Origin: Desulfocapsaceae bacterium
GTDB taxonomy: Bacteria > Desulfobacterota > Desulfobulbia > Desulfobulbales > Desulfocapsaceae
DNA length: 48,800 nt
NCBI GenBank assembly: GCA_031292275.1
Contig: JARLHL010000021.1
Span: forward strand, 1 to 48,800
Direction: 5' to 3'
Below are positions 24,768-33,735 of this stretch, one piece after another (within the stretch, counting starts at the first letter, position 1; each line of letters opens with the position of its first letter). Both the position numbers and the translations under genes were made by a program. The notes beneath the pieces are model-generated. The model was not told the origin of the DNA, searched no databases, and saw nothing but the letters and a program-made list of their open reading frames with translations.

Positions 24768-27700
24768 GTGGAAAATCAATCAATTGCACAGCGCTGTGAG
24801 GGGTTTGGGCAAGGCAGCTTTGGAGACGTCATGGTGGTCGGCGGCGGCATCAGCGGCATCCAGGCCTCGCTGGATCTGGCCACGGCCGGCTTCAAGGTCT
24901 ACCTGATCGAAAAGGGACCGGCTATCGGCGGTCACATGGCGCAGCTGGATAAGACCTATCCGACCAACGACTGTTCGATGTGAATTCTTTCACCGAAACT
25001 GGTCGAGGTCGGCCGGCATCCCAATATCGAAATTTTCACCTATACCGAAGTTGACAGCGTCGACGGGCAGGCAGGGGATTTTACCATCAGACTGACCCAA
25101 AAGCCGCGCTACATCATCGAAGACAGGTGCACCGGCTGCGCCACCTGCGTGGAGTATTGCCCGGTGGAGTATCCCGATCAATACAACCAGGATATCTCCA
25201 CTAATAAAGCGGTGCATATCTACTTCGCCCAGGCCATCCCTCTGATCACGTACATCGATGAAAGCTGCCTGTACCTAAAGGAAAAGAAATGCCGCATCTG
25301 TGAATCGATGTGTAAGAACGAGGCCATCGATCTGCACCAGATATCCCGGAAGATGGAACTCAAGGTTGCGGCCGTCATCCTCTCCCCCGGCTATGACGTC
25401 TTCGATCCGAAGGTCAGGGATGAGTATGGCTACGGCAGGCTCCAGAACGTGGTGACCGGCATGGACTATGAGCGGCTGCTGTGCGCCACCGGGCCGTACG
25501 AAGGCCGGATTCTGCGCGCATCGGACAAGCGGCACCCCCATAACATCGCTTGGATCCAATGTGTGGGTTCCCGGCGGGACAGCGAAGGGGACAACGACTA
25601 CTGCTCGGCCGTCTGCTGCACCTATGCCCAAAAACAGGTGATTCTGACCAAAGACCACAATAGCGGCGCTGCCTGCACCATCTTCCACAACGATGTCCGT
25701 TCCTACGGCAAGGGCTTCGAGGCCTACTACCAGCGTGTCCAGGAGTTTCCCGACGTCCGGTTTGTCCGCAGCTATGCCTCCATTGCGGGTGAAGACCCCG
25801 AAACCCGAAACGTGATTATCCGCTACGCCACCGAATCCCAAGGGGTGAAGGAGGAATCATTCGACATGGTGGTGCTCTCCGTCGGCCTGAACCCGCCCGC
25901 GGATCACAAGGCGCTGGCGAAAACATTCGGCATCGAGATCAACAGGCACGGATTCTGCCAAATCGATTCCGCCAACCCGATGGTGACCACCCGTCCGGGA
26001 ATCTTCGTCAGCGGCGCCTTCCAGGGACCGATGGATATCCCCGAGTCGGTCTTTACCGCCAGTGCCGCCGGATCCCAATGCGGCGAGTTGCTGAACTATC
26101 GCCGGGGCAAGCTGACCACCGACAGGATCTACCCGCCCGAAAGGGACTGTGCTGCCGACGAGCCGCGTATCGGCGTGTTCGTCTGCCACTGCGGGTCCAA
26201 TATCAGCAGGGTTGTGGATGTCCCCGACACGGTCGCCTCGATCCGGAGCCTGCCTCATGTGGTCCACGTCCAGGATCAGCTCTTTTCCTGCGCGACCAAC
26301 TCCATGAAGGCGATTGTTGATACCGTAAAAGAGAAGGCGCTCAACCGGGTGGTGATAGCGGCCTGCAGTCCCCGGACCCTGGAGCCGCTCTTTCGGGATA
26401 CCCTTCGTGAAGCAGGCATCAACAAGTACTATCTGGATATGGCCAATATCCGCGAACACTGCTCCTGGTGCCACGTGCGGGAGAAGGAGGCTGCAACGGC
26501 GAAGGCCAGGGACATCATTCGTATGTCGGTGGCCCGCTCAATTGACCTGGAGGCCCTGCAGGAGTTTGACCTCCCGGTCAACAAGGCGGCCTTGGTGGTG
26601 GGAGGGGGGCTGGCAGGCATGACCTGCGCGCTGTCCATCGCCGAACAGGGTCACGACGTCCACCTGCTCGAGCGGGAATCCGAGCTTGGCGGTACCGCCA
26701 AGAGGCTGCATTCCACCCTGGACGGCAGGGATGTCCAGGCCGATCTTACCAAACTCATCCGCAGGGTCTATAGCCATCCGGCAATCCATGTGTACACGGA
26801 CGCCGTCATCACCGAAGCCACCGGCTACGTGGGCAATTTTGTTACCCGACTCACCTCTGAGAAGGGTGTGACGGCCATTGAGCACGGGGCCGTGGTGATC
26901 GCCATCGGCGCTGAAGAGTACAGACCCGTCGAGTACCTGTACGGGGAAGATGAGCGCGTGCTGACCAATCTGGAGCTGGGTGAACGGATCGCGCGGGAAG
27001 ATGATACAGTCAGCCGGGCCCGGAGCGTGATGATGATCCAGTGCGTCGGCTGCCGCAACGAGGACCGCGGCTACTGCAGCCGGGTATGCTGCAGCCACAG
27101 CATCAAGAATGCCCTGAAACTCAAAGAAATAAACCCTGATATGGACGTTGCCGTAGCCTTCAGGGACATGCGCACCTATGGGTTCAACGAAACATACTAC
27201 CGTGAGGCCTCCCGTAAAGGCGTGCGCTTCATACGCTGGACACCGGCGGACCCGCCCGGAGTGGAAAGGGCCCGGGCAGGAGACGGCCGGCCCGTCCTGC
27301 AGGTGGCGCTGACCGACTCGGTTTTAGGCAAAAGACTGGCATTCGATGCCGACCTGCTGGTCCTGGCTGCGGCCGTCATCCCGCCTGAATCGGCCCAGGA
27401 GATTGCAAGTCTGTTCAAGGTGCCGCTGGGACCGGACGGCTTTTTTCAGGAAGGACATGTCAAATTGCGGCCGGTGGAATTTGCCGCCAGCGGCGTTTTT
27501 CTCTGCGGCTTGGCCCACTATCCCAAGCTTATCCCCGAGGCCGTCAACCAGGCCTACGGGGCGGCAGGCCGGGTCCTGGCCCTGCTGTCCAATGATATCG
27601 TGACCGTATCGGGAGCGGTCTGTGAGGTGCATGAACGAACCTGTACAGGCTGCGGGGCCTGCGCTGCGGTCTGCAGCTATGGCGCCATTGAATTCCGCAA

Positions 27701-27866
27701 GGCCAAACAGGGCCAAAAAGCCGTCGTCAACCCGGTGATCTGCAAAGGGGACGGCCTGTGCAACGCCGTTTGCCCCACCGGAGCCATTGTCCTGAAACAT
27801 TTCACGGATCGCCAGATTTTGAGCCAGATCGATGCGCTGATTCCCGAATCGACAGCCGCCAAATGA
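24768..27866 (+). CDS. bamE: BamE, HdrA-like flavoprotein, selenocysteine-containing
   Basis: The gene runs from GTG 24768 to 27866 through an in-frame TGA at 24981-24983. The residue there (position 72) sits in [19 protein letters not shown], where HdrA proteins have cysteine, so it is read as selenocysteine. A SECIS-like hairpin follows. With readthrough the product has 1032 residues: an FAD domain ([16 protein letters not shown]), inserted ferredoxin motifs ([12 protein letters not shown] and CRICESMC), a second flavin module ([18 protein letters not shown]) and a C-terminal 2[4Fe-4S] ferredoxin ([11 protein letters not shown] and [12 protein letters not shown]). HdrA is the bifurcating flavoprotein of heterodisulfide reductase, and BamE is thought to act likewise. 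Confidence 0.93.
24981..25012 (+). promoter_or_regulatory. Selenocysteine TGA and SECIS-like hairpin in bamE
   Basis: TGA 24981-24983 is followed by CCGA-AA-CT-GGTCG-AG-G-TCGG (24993-25012). It has a 4-bp lower stem, an asymmetric bulge, a 2-bp upper stem and a GGTCG loop holding the G-U expected for SelB binding. It begins 9 nt after the TGA, near the short end of the usual range. Confidence 0.75.
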
Positions 27867-27887
27867 CAAGCGAGGAGAAAGAAAGAC

Positions 27888-28760
27888 ATGAGTAGAGAAC
27901 AAGTGTTCATCCCCAGAATCATCGGTTTCGTCTGTCACTGGTGAGTATACGGGGCGGCTGACCTGGCTGGAGTTTCCAGACTGCAATACTCGACCAATGT
28001 GAGAATGGTGCGTGTGATGTGCTCGGGCCGAATAGATTTGGCGCACATCCTGCGGGCCTTTGCCAAAGGAGCGGATGGTGTCTTCATCGGCGGATGCCGG
28101 CTGGGGGAGTGCAACTACCTCACCCACGGCAACTACCATGCCTTGAACCTTGTCCTGCTCTGCAAAAAGATCTTTGAGCATATCGGCTTAAATCCCCGGA
28201 GGCTGCAGATTGCCTTTATGTCCGGCGGAGAAGGCAATCTGTTTGCCGCAGAGGCAGACGATTTCAGCAAAACGATTAAAGAGCTTGGTTTCATAGGACA
28301 GGCTGACAGGATTGGGCCGTCACAGCTTGAGGCGGTCCTGGCGGATGTCGGCCGGCTGGTCCCTTTTATCACGATTGAAAAACATGCCAAGCTGACAGCC
28401 CGTCTCAAGGACGCCGCCGACTGGGAGAACCATTTCAGTCTTGCGGAGATAAAGCAGCTGTTCGACCAGGTGGCTTCATACGTGATCGATCCGGCAAAAT
28501 GCCAGGCCTGCATGATCTGCGCAAGGAGCTGTCCGGTGGAGGCCATCGAAGGCGGCAAGGGCCTGATCCATGTCATCGCTCAGGACAGGTGCATCAGGTG
28601 CGGCACCTGCCTGAATGCCTGTCCTCCCCGGTTTGGAGCTGTCACCAGGATTGACGGCGGTCCGGTACCTCCGCCTCTACCCGTTGACAAACGGACGATT
28701 GTCCGAAAGGGCGGCCAAGAGGGCAAGAAAAGCACCTCGACTGAAAGGGCGCTCCCATGA
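27888..28760 (+). CDS. bamF: BamF, MvhD-like selenoprotein with ferredoxin domain
   Basis: From ATG 27888 the frame runs through TGA 27942-27944 to 28760, 290 residues. The start reads MSREQVFIPRIIGFVCHW, then U19, then VYGAADLAGVSR. MvhD proteins have the motif CNWC-x-Y-x-GADLAG here, so the TGA replaces the second cysteine. The MvhD part (GGCRLGECNYLTHGNYHA) binds a [2Fe-2S] cluster and links hydrogenase or other donors to HdrA. The C-terminal half adds two [4Fe-4S] motifs (CQACMICARSCP and CIRCGTCLNACP). Without readthrough only 18 residues would be made. BamF was reported as Sec-containing in other benzoate-degrading anaerobes, from memory. Confidence 0.92.
27942..27979 (+). promoter_or_regulatory. 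Selenocysteine TGA and SECIS-like hairpin in bamF
   Basis: TGA 27942-27944 is followed 22 nt later by CTGGA-GTT-TCCAG (27967-27979), a perfect 5-bp stem with a GTT loop. Distance and the G-U loop fit a bacterial SECIS element. Confidence 0.72.
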
Positions 28761-28951
28761 CAGCAGAGACCCTTAGCATACGGCCTATGACGGAAAATGA
28801 TCCTGATGCCATTTTGGGAAACGAGGCAAAAGATTTCGGCACAGATCGATGCAGTTCCTCCATGATTCTTAATCTGGAACCGGCAAGATGGCATATTGTC
28901 AGGGACAAAGAGGGAATGATTATTTTTAACAATCCGGAATCAAAAGGATAA
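28757..28951 (+). CDS. Small protein of unknown function between bamF and dch
   Basis: The 64-residue frame starts in an ATGA overlap with the bamF stop and ends 7 bp before dch, so it fits an operon gene. The sequence LSIRPMTENDPDAILGNEA resembles the first strand and helix of GNAT acetyltransferases. The protein then stops far short of a GNAT fold, so it may be a truncated remnant or a true small protein. There is one cysteine and no membrane segment. I do not recognise a function. Confidence 0.5.
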   Translation: MTAETLSIRPMTENDPDAILGNEAKDFGTDRCSSSMILNLEPARWHIVRDKEGMIIFNNPESKG

Positions 28952-28958
28952 TGACAGT

Positions 28959-29723
28959 ATGACGCTCTATCATCAGTTGACCAGAGATAACGGCATAGCC
29001 CGGATTACGCTCAACCGCCCGAAACACAATGTGTTGAACATCGATATGATGCAGGAGTTGACCGCCGTATTGGCTGAGCTGAACGCGGATGCCGGGGTCA
29101 AATGCGTGGTCATTGCCGCAGCAGGCGCCAGCTGGTGTGCCGGTGTGGAAGTCCTGGATCACAGGCCTGAACTGGCGCCGGACATGATCCGGGTCTTCGA
29201 CACGCTGCTCAGACAGATTGATGGCCTCGCCTTTCCGTCCATTGCCGCCGTCAGCGGGGCCTGTCTGGGGGGAGGAATGGAGGTCGCCATTGCCTGCGAT
29301 ATGGTCGTGGCCGCCAGATCCGCCGTATTCGGCCAGCCCGAGATCAAACTGGGCTTTCTGCCGCCCTATGCGGCGGTTCGTCTGCCCCGCCTGGTGGGGC
29401 CTGCAAAGGCCATCGAGATCTGCACCACCGGAAGGCGCTACGGTGCGGAGGCCATGCAGCAGATGGGAATTGTCTGCGATGTCTTTGACGAAGACACATT
29501 TGAACAAGGAGTATCCCGGTTGGTCAGGGAGATTCAGCAGGCCAGTCCCCTGATCCTCCGACTCAACAAAAAGGCAGTCAACAGCCACCTGGGGCTGACA
29601 CTTTCCGACGCTCAGGACAGCGTCAACGCCCTGTTCCTCAACCAGTTGATGAAAACTGAAGATACCCTCGAAGGTATAAGAAGTTTTGAAGAAAAACGTC
29701 GTCCCGCATGGAAAAACAGGTGA
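28959..29723 (+). CDS. dch: Cyclohexa-1,5-diene-1-carbonyl-CoA hydratase
   Basis: The 254-residue crotonase-family protein has the oxyanion-hole segments SWCAGVEV and ACLGGGMEVAIACDMV and the downstream FGQPEIKLGFLPPYA. It fits Dch/BamR, which adds water to the dienoyl-CoA made by benzoyl-CoA reductase, giving 6-hydroxycyclohex-1-ene-1-carbonyl-CoA. The call rests on length and on the operon, which has the reductase upstream and the matching dehydrogenase (had) and hydrolase (oah) downstream. It overlaps fdhD by 16 bp. Confidence 0.88.
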   Translation: MTLYHQLTRDNGIARITLNRPKHNVLNIDMMQELTAVLAELNADAGVKCVVIAAAGASWCAGVEVLDHRPELAPDMIRVFDTLLRQIDGLAFPSIAAVSGACLGGGMEVAIACDMVVAARSAVFGQPEIKLGFLPPYAAVRLPRLVGPAKAIEICTTGRRYGAEAMQQMGIVCDVFDEDTFEQGVSRLVREIQQASPLILRLNKKAVNSHLGLTLSDAQDSVNALFLNQLMKTEDTLEGIRSFEEKRRPAWKNR

Positions 29724-30562
29724 GCCTTTACCGTCCCCGGATGACCGCTGCCGGAGTGCGGCCCACCCATGCCATTTCGGTGAAAGACGAAAAAGGAGAG
29801 GTGAAAGAGGTTGAAATTGCAGGTGAATTGCCGCTTACGATCCTGGTCGACGGCCATGAAATCGTTACCCTGATGACGCTGGGCACCTACCCGGAGCTCC
29901 TCGCCCTGGGCTATCTGCGTAACCAGCGCCTGCTAAGCGAGATCGAAGCCATCGAATCCGTGCGGGTCGACTGGCAGACGGAATCGGTGCGGATACGGAC
30001 CAGAGACGGCAAAGGCGGGCAGCTCAGGGAGAAGCTGACGGGGCGGACGATCACCACCGGCTGCGGCCAGGGGACCATCTTCAGCTGCACCATCGACGGG
30101 CTCTATGCCGCGGAGGCATTGCGCCCCATTACAGTGCGCCAGTCGCAACTGAGCCGGCTGATGAAGTCTCTCGCCACCTATAACGAAATTTATAAATCCG
30201 CCGGCGCGGTGCACGGCTGCGCACTGTGCAGCACCGAAAAGGTGGAGATATTCGTTGAGGATGTCGGCCGCCACAACGCAGCCGACACCATCGCCGGAAA
30301 AATGTGGCTCGACCGGATTTCCGGTCTGAATAGAGTTTTTTACAGCACCGGCCGTCTCACTTCGGAAATTGTGATGAAAGCGGCCTTGATGGCAATTCCG
30401 GTCATTATCTCCCGATCCGGCATCACGTACATGGGGCTCACTCTGGCCCAGGATCTCGGCATGATCATGATCGCCCGCATCAAGGGCGATAAATTTCATA
30501 TTTATAACGGCCAGGAACATTTCATCCACGATTTGATTCCGATAAACGGCAACAACCCATAA
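29708..30562 (+). CDS. fdhD: FdhD family sulfurtransferase
   Basis: The 284-residue protein has the FdhD pattern: an N-terminal LPLTILVDGHEIVTLMTLG, a central HGCALCST with the C-x2-C motif, VEDVGRHNAADTIAGKM and a late SRSGITYMG. FdhD transfers sulfur to the molybdenum cofactor of formate dehydrogenase. Here no formate dehydrogenase is nearby. The gene lies inside the pathway, overlapping dch by 16 bp and 11 bp before had. Its target may be the tungsten cofactor of one or both BamB proteins, which would need a terminal sulfur-type ligand. That link is inference. Confidence 0.88.
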   Translation: MEKQVSLYRPRMTAAGVRPTHAISVKDEKGEVKEVEIAGELPLTILVDGHEIVTLMTLGTYPELLALGYLRNQRLLSEIEAIESVRVDWQTESVRIRTRDGKGGQLREKLTGRTITTGCGQGTIFSCTIDGLYAAEALRPITVRQSQLSRLMKSLATYNEIYKSAGAVHGCALCSTEKVEIFVEDVGRHNAADTIAGKMWLDRISGLNRVFYSTGRLTSEIVMKAALMAIPVIISRSGITYMGLTLAQDLGMIMIARIKGDKFHIYNGQEHFIHDLIPINGNNP

Positions 30563-30573
30563 GGAACGGGCCT

Positions 30574-31647
30574 ATGACAACAATGATATCCTGGCAGATG
30601 GTAGCCCCCAACCAAGCTTTGGGGCGTGCGGAGGCGCCCCTTCCCGAGCCGAAGGCAGGGGAAGTCCTGCTGAAAGTCAGCGGCTGCGGCGTATGCCATA
30701 CGGATTTGGGCTTTTTCTATGACGGTGTTCCCCTCAAATCGGCCCTGCCGTTGACCCTGGGACATGAGATCAGCGGCATCGTCCAGGCGGCCGGTCCCGG
30801 CGCCGAGGCCTGGAGGGGATGCGCCGCCGTGGTCCCGGCTGTAATGCCTTGCGGCGAATGTGAGGCCTGCCGGGAAGGCCGCGGCAATATCTGCGGGGCC
30901 CAGAAAATGCCGGGCAATGACATCCAGGGCGGGTTCGCCAGCCATATCGTGGTGCCGGCCGGACAGCTCTGCAAAATTCCCGTTGATTCGAACATGAAGC
31001 CAGTCGGTACGGCAGATATCTCCCTGGCGGAGCTGTCCGTTGTTGCCGATGCCATCACCACCCCCTATCAGGCAATCGTCGAAGCAGGTCTCACTGACAA
31101 GGACCTGGCCGTGTTTGTCGGCGTGGGGGGCATGGGCGGCTTTGGTGCCCTGCTGGCCAAGAGTTTCGGCGCCGCGGTGGTGGCCATCGACGTGGATCCG
31201 CTGAAACTCGAAAATCTGTCTTCCCATGTGGATGCAACTTTCAATGTCCAGGATATCTCCTTCAAGGACCTCCGCAACAAGGTCTTCGGCGTGGCCAGGG
31301 AGACGGGCCGGTCGCGCATCCATATCAAGATTTTCGAAACCTCCGGCACCGCCGCCGGTCAGAAGACCGCCTTCGGGCTCTTAACCTTCGGCGCCCACCT
31401 GTCCATCGTCGGCTTTAGCCTCGATACCGTGAACATTCGTCTGTCCAACCTGATGGCCTTCAATGCCACGGTGCGGGGCAACTGGGGATGTAAGCCTGAA
31501 TATTATAGGCCGGTTGTCGATCTGATCCTCGCCGGCAGGATAAATATCAAGCCGTTTGTCAAAACCTTCCCGCTGGATTCCATCAACGAGGTATTTGCGA
31601 TGACCCACCAGCGTAAGATCAACCAGCGTCCTATCATGGTCCCTTAA
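30574..31647 (+). CDS. had: 6-hydroxycyclohex-1-ene-1-carbonyl-CoA dehydrogenase
   Basis: The 357-residue zinc-type alcohol dehydrogenase has GCGVCHTDLGF and LGHEISG (catalytic zinc), CGECEACREGRGNIC (structural zinc) and VGVGGMGGFG (NAD binding). It fits Had/BamQ, which oxidises the alcohol formed by Dch to 6-oxocyclohex-1-ene-1-carbonyl-CoA using NAD+. AGGA lies before ATG. Position directly before oah supports the assignment over other medium-chain dehydrogenases. Confidence 0.9.
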   Translation: MTTMISWQMVAPNQALGRAEAPLPEPKAGEVLLKVSGCGVCHTDLGFFYDGVPLKSALPLTLGHEISGIVQAAGPGAEAWRGCAAVVPAVMPCGECEACREGRGNICGAQKMPGNDIQGGFASHIVVPAGQLCKIPVDSNMKPVGTADISLAELSVVADAITTPYQAIVEAGLTDKDLAVFVGVGGMGGFGALLAKSFGAAVVAIDVDPLKLENLSSHVDATFNVQDISFKDLRNKVFGVARETGRSRIHIKIFETSGTAAGQKTAFGLLTFGAHLSIVGFSLDTVNIRLSNLMAFNATVRGNWGCKPEYYRPVVDLILAGRINIKPFVKTFPLDSINEVFAMTHQRKINQRPIMVP

Positions 31648-31702
31648 CCTGCAGACACTCCCTTCCCCGGGTATCCCGGAAAAACAAAAAGGAGAACAGA
31701 AG

Positions 31703-32836
31703 ATGAAAGACTTACATTGGCTTCCTCGAGAATCCGGACACAAAGACCATCACCTGTGGAGCGGCGATATCTTTTCGAGTGAGGCCCCCGGCGTAATTTT
31801 TGAGAAAAAACCGATACGCGACCCTCAGGGCAAGGCGGTGGACGGACTCTATTCGGCCTGGGTCACCCTGAACAATCCCAGGCAATACAATTCCTATACT
31901 ACCGAGATGGTCAAGGCGGTGATTGCCGGTTTTCACCGCGCCTCGGCCGATTCTTCGGTGGTGGCCTGCGTATTCACCGGTGCCGGCGACACGGCCTTCT
32001 GCACCGGCGGCAACACCAAAGAGTATGCCGAATACTATGCGAAACGGCCTAATGAATACGGCCTCTACATGGATCTGTTCAACGCCATGGTCGACACCAT
32101 CCTGTTCTGTAAAAAGCCGACCATCTGCCGGGTCAACGGCATGCGGGTCGCCGGCGGTCAGGAAATCGGGATGGCCACCGATATTACCATTTCCAGCGAC
32201 CTGGCAATATTCGGTCAGGCCGGCGCCAAACACGGCAGCGCCCCGGACGGGGGCAGCACCGATTTCCTGCCATGGATGCTGCCCATGGAGCTGGCCATGT
32301 GGAACTGTGTCTCCTGCGAGATGTGGAGCGCCTACAAGATGTATCGCCTTGGCCTGATCTCCAAGTGTCTGCCGGTCATCAGAGACAGCGGCAAGTGGGT
32401 GCGCAATCCCGCCGTGCATATCGATTCCTATGTCGCCGACGGCGAGCTGGTATATGGCGAGTATAAAACCGGTGAAGCCGCCAAGGAGGCACGCGCCTAT
32501 GTGAAGGAGGCCACAATCGATTTCGAGTTGCTCGACAAGGAGGTCGACAGGGTTCTTTGGACCTATACCAATCTCTTTCCCGGCTGCCTGATCAAGAGTA
32601 TCGAGGGGATCCGGTTGAAGAAGAAGTTTTTCTGGGATCAGGCCAAGGTAATCAACCGCCACTGGCTGGCCGCCAACATGTCCGGTGAGGCCTTTCTGGG
32701 CTTTAATGCGTTTAATACTAAGAAAATTACCGGTCAGGACACCATTGATTTCATTGAATATCGCAAGCGCCTTGCAGCTGGAGAGCCTATGGATACCGCA
32801 TTGATGGCGGCCGTTATGGGAAGCCCGAAAGGATAA
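31703..32836 (+). CDS. oah: 6-oxocyclohex-1-ene-1-carbonyl-CoA hydrolase (BamA)
   Basis: The 377-residue crotonase-family protein matches BamA/Oah, the marker enzyme of anaerobic aromatic degradation. It has the long N-terminus, LNNPRQYNSYTTEMVKAV, FCTGGNTKEYAEYYA, RVAGGQEIGMATDIT and AKHGSAPDGGSTDFLPW. It adds two waters and opens the ring to give 3-hydroxypimelyl-CoA. A strong AAGGAG ribosome-binding site precedes ATG 31703. The length (about 377) and the PDGGSTDF segment separate it from ordinary enoyl-CoA hydratases. Confidence 0.95.
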   Translation: MKDLHWLPRESGHKDHHLWSGDIFSSEAPGVIFEKKPIRDPQGKAVDGLYSAWVTLNNPRQYNSYTTEMVKAVIAGFHRASADSSVVACVFTGAGDTAFCTGGNTKEYAEYYAKRPNEYGLYMDLFNAMVDTILFCKKPTICRVNGMRVAGGQEIGMATDITISSDLAIFGQAGAKHGSAPDGGSTDFLPWMLPMELAMWNCVSCEMWSAYKMYRLGLISKCLPVIRDSGKWVRNPAVHIDSYVADGELVYGEYKTGEAAKEARAYVKEATIDFELLDKEVDRVLWTYTNLFPGCLIKSIEGIRLKKKFFWDQAKVINRHWLAANMSGEAFLGFNAFNTKKITGQDTIDFIEYRKRLAAGEPMDTALMAAVMGSPKG

Positions 32837-32849
32837 CATCCGGCCAACC

Positions 32850-32947
32850 GGCATGGCAGGACCGGACTTGCCCGCCGCAATGAAATATGAAAACACGTCA
32901 TTTCAGCAAGGCAATGCCCGCTGCTTCCGGGGAGTTTTCATATAACC
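32850..32947 (+). repeat. Dispersed ~95-bp palindromic repeat, copy E
   Basis: Blocks GGCATGGCAGGACCGGAC, CCGCCGCAATGAAA, ATGAAAACACGTCATTTCAG, CAAGGCAATGCC, GCTGCTTCCGGGG and AGTTTTCATATAAC. It sits just before the ribosome-binding site of the SDR gene. Confidence 0.75.
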
Positions 32948-32966
32948 ACAAGAAAGAGGGAAATAT

Positions 32967-33716
32967 ATGTTACTGGAAGGGAAAAATGCCATCGTAACGG
33001 GTGGGTCCCAAGGTATAGGCACCGCCGTATCCTTGATGCTGGCCGGGGAGGGCGCCAACGTATGCCTGACCTATCGCAATCATCAACACGAGGCTGAAGC
33101 TGTCGTCAGGCAGATTGAAGGGATGGGGCGAAAGGCCCTGTGCGTCAAATGCGATATCGCCTCTTTTACCGAAGCCGAGAAGGTGGTCAAAAGCGCCCTG
33201 GAAACCTTCGGCCGAGTAGATATCCTGGTCAATAACGCCGGAATGAACTGGGACGGCGTCTGCTGGAAAATGACCGAGGAGCAGTGGGACAGAGTTCTGG
33301 AGGTCAATCTGAAAGGCTATTTCAATTTCATCCGTCACACCGCGCCCCTGTTGAAGGAACAGAAATCCGGACGCATTATCAATGTCACCTCCATCAACGG
33401 CCTGCGCGGTAAATTCGGCCAGTCCAATTACAGCGCCTCCAAGGCGGGCATCATCGGCTACACCAAGGCAGTCGCCAAGGAATTGGGCGCCTTCGGGGTG
33501 ACGGTCAACGCGGTGGCGCCGGGCCTCATCGAAACCGCCATGTTGAAAAACTCCGAGGCCCGGGACAAAATCATCGATCTGGCCATGGCCGAAATCGTTC
33601 TCAAACGGGTAGGACAGCCCGAAGATCTCGCCAATGTGATCGCCTTTCTGGCCTCGGACAAAGCCCGGCACATTACCGGAGAATGCATCAAGGTTGACGG
33701 AGGACAATACATCTAA
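32967..33716 (+). CDS. Short-chain dehydrogenase, probable 3-hydroxyacyl-CoA dehydrogenase
   Basis: The 249-residue SDR has TGGSQGIG (NAD(P) binding), NNAGMN, the catalytic S-Y-K set (SINGLRGKFGQSNYSASKAG) and the usual C-terminal GGQYI. It resembles FabG-like reductases. Its place after oah and before a thiolase suggests oxidation of 3-hydroxypimelyl-CoA to 3-oxopimelyl-CoA. A FabG-type role in fatty acid synthesis is less likely here. GAGGG precedes ATG 32967. Confidence 0.85.
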   Translation: MLLEGKNAIVTGGSQGIGTAVSLMLAGEGANVCLTYRNHQHEAEAVVRQIEGMGRKALCVKCDIASFTEAEKVVKSALETFGRVDILVNNAGMNWDGVCWKMTEEQWDRVLEVNLKGYFNFIRHTAPLLKEQKSGRIINVTSINGLRGKFGQSNYSASKAGIIGYTKAVAKELGAFGVTVNAVAPGLIETAMLKNSEARDKIIDLAMAEIVLKRVGQPEDLANVIAFLASDKARHITGECIKVDGGQYI

Positions 33717-33735
33717 ACCAAAAAAGGAAACACCT

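Noticed and set aside
24981-24983. TGA in bamE as a nonsense mutation or sequencing error
   Set aside because: It lies at an HdrA cysteine position with a SECIS-like hairpin, and bamF next door shows the same pattern at an MvhD cysteine. Selenocysteine explains both better.
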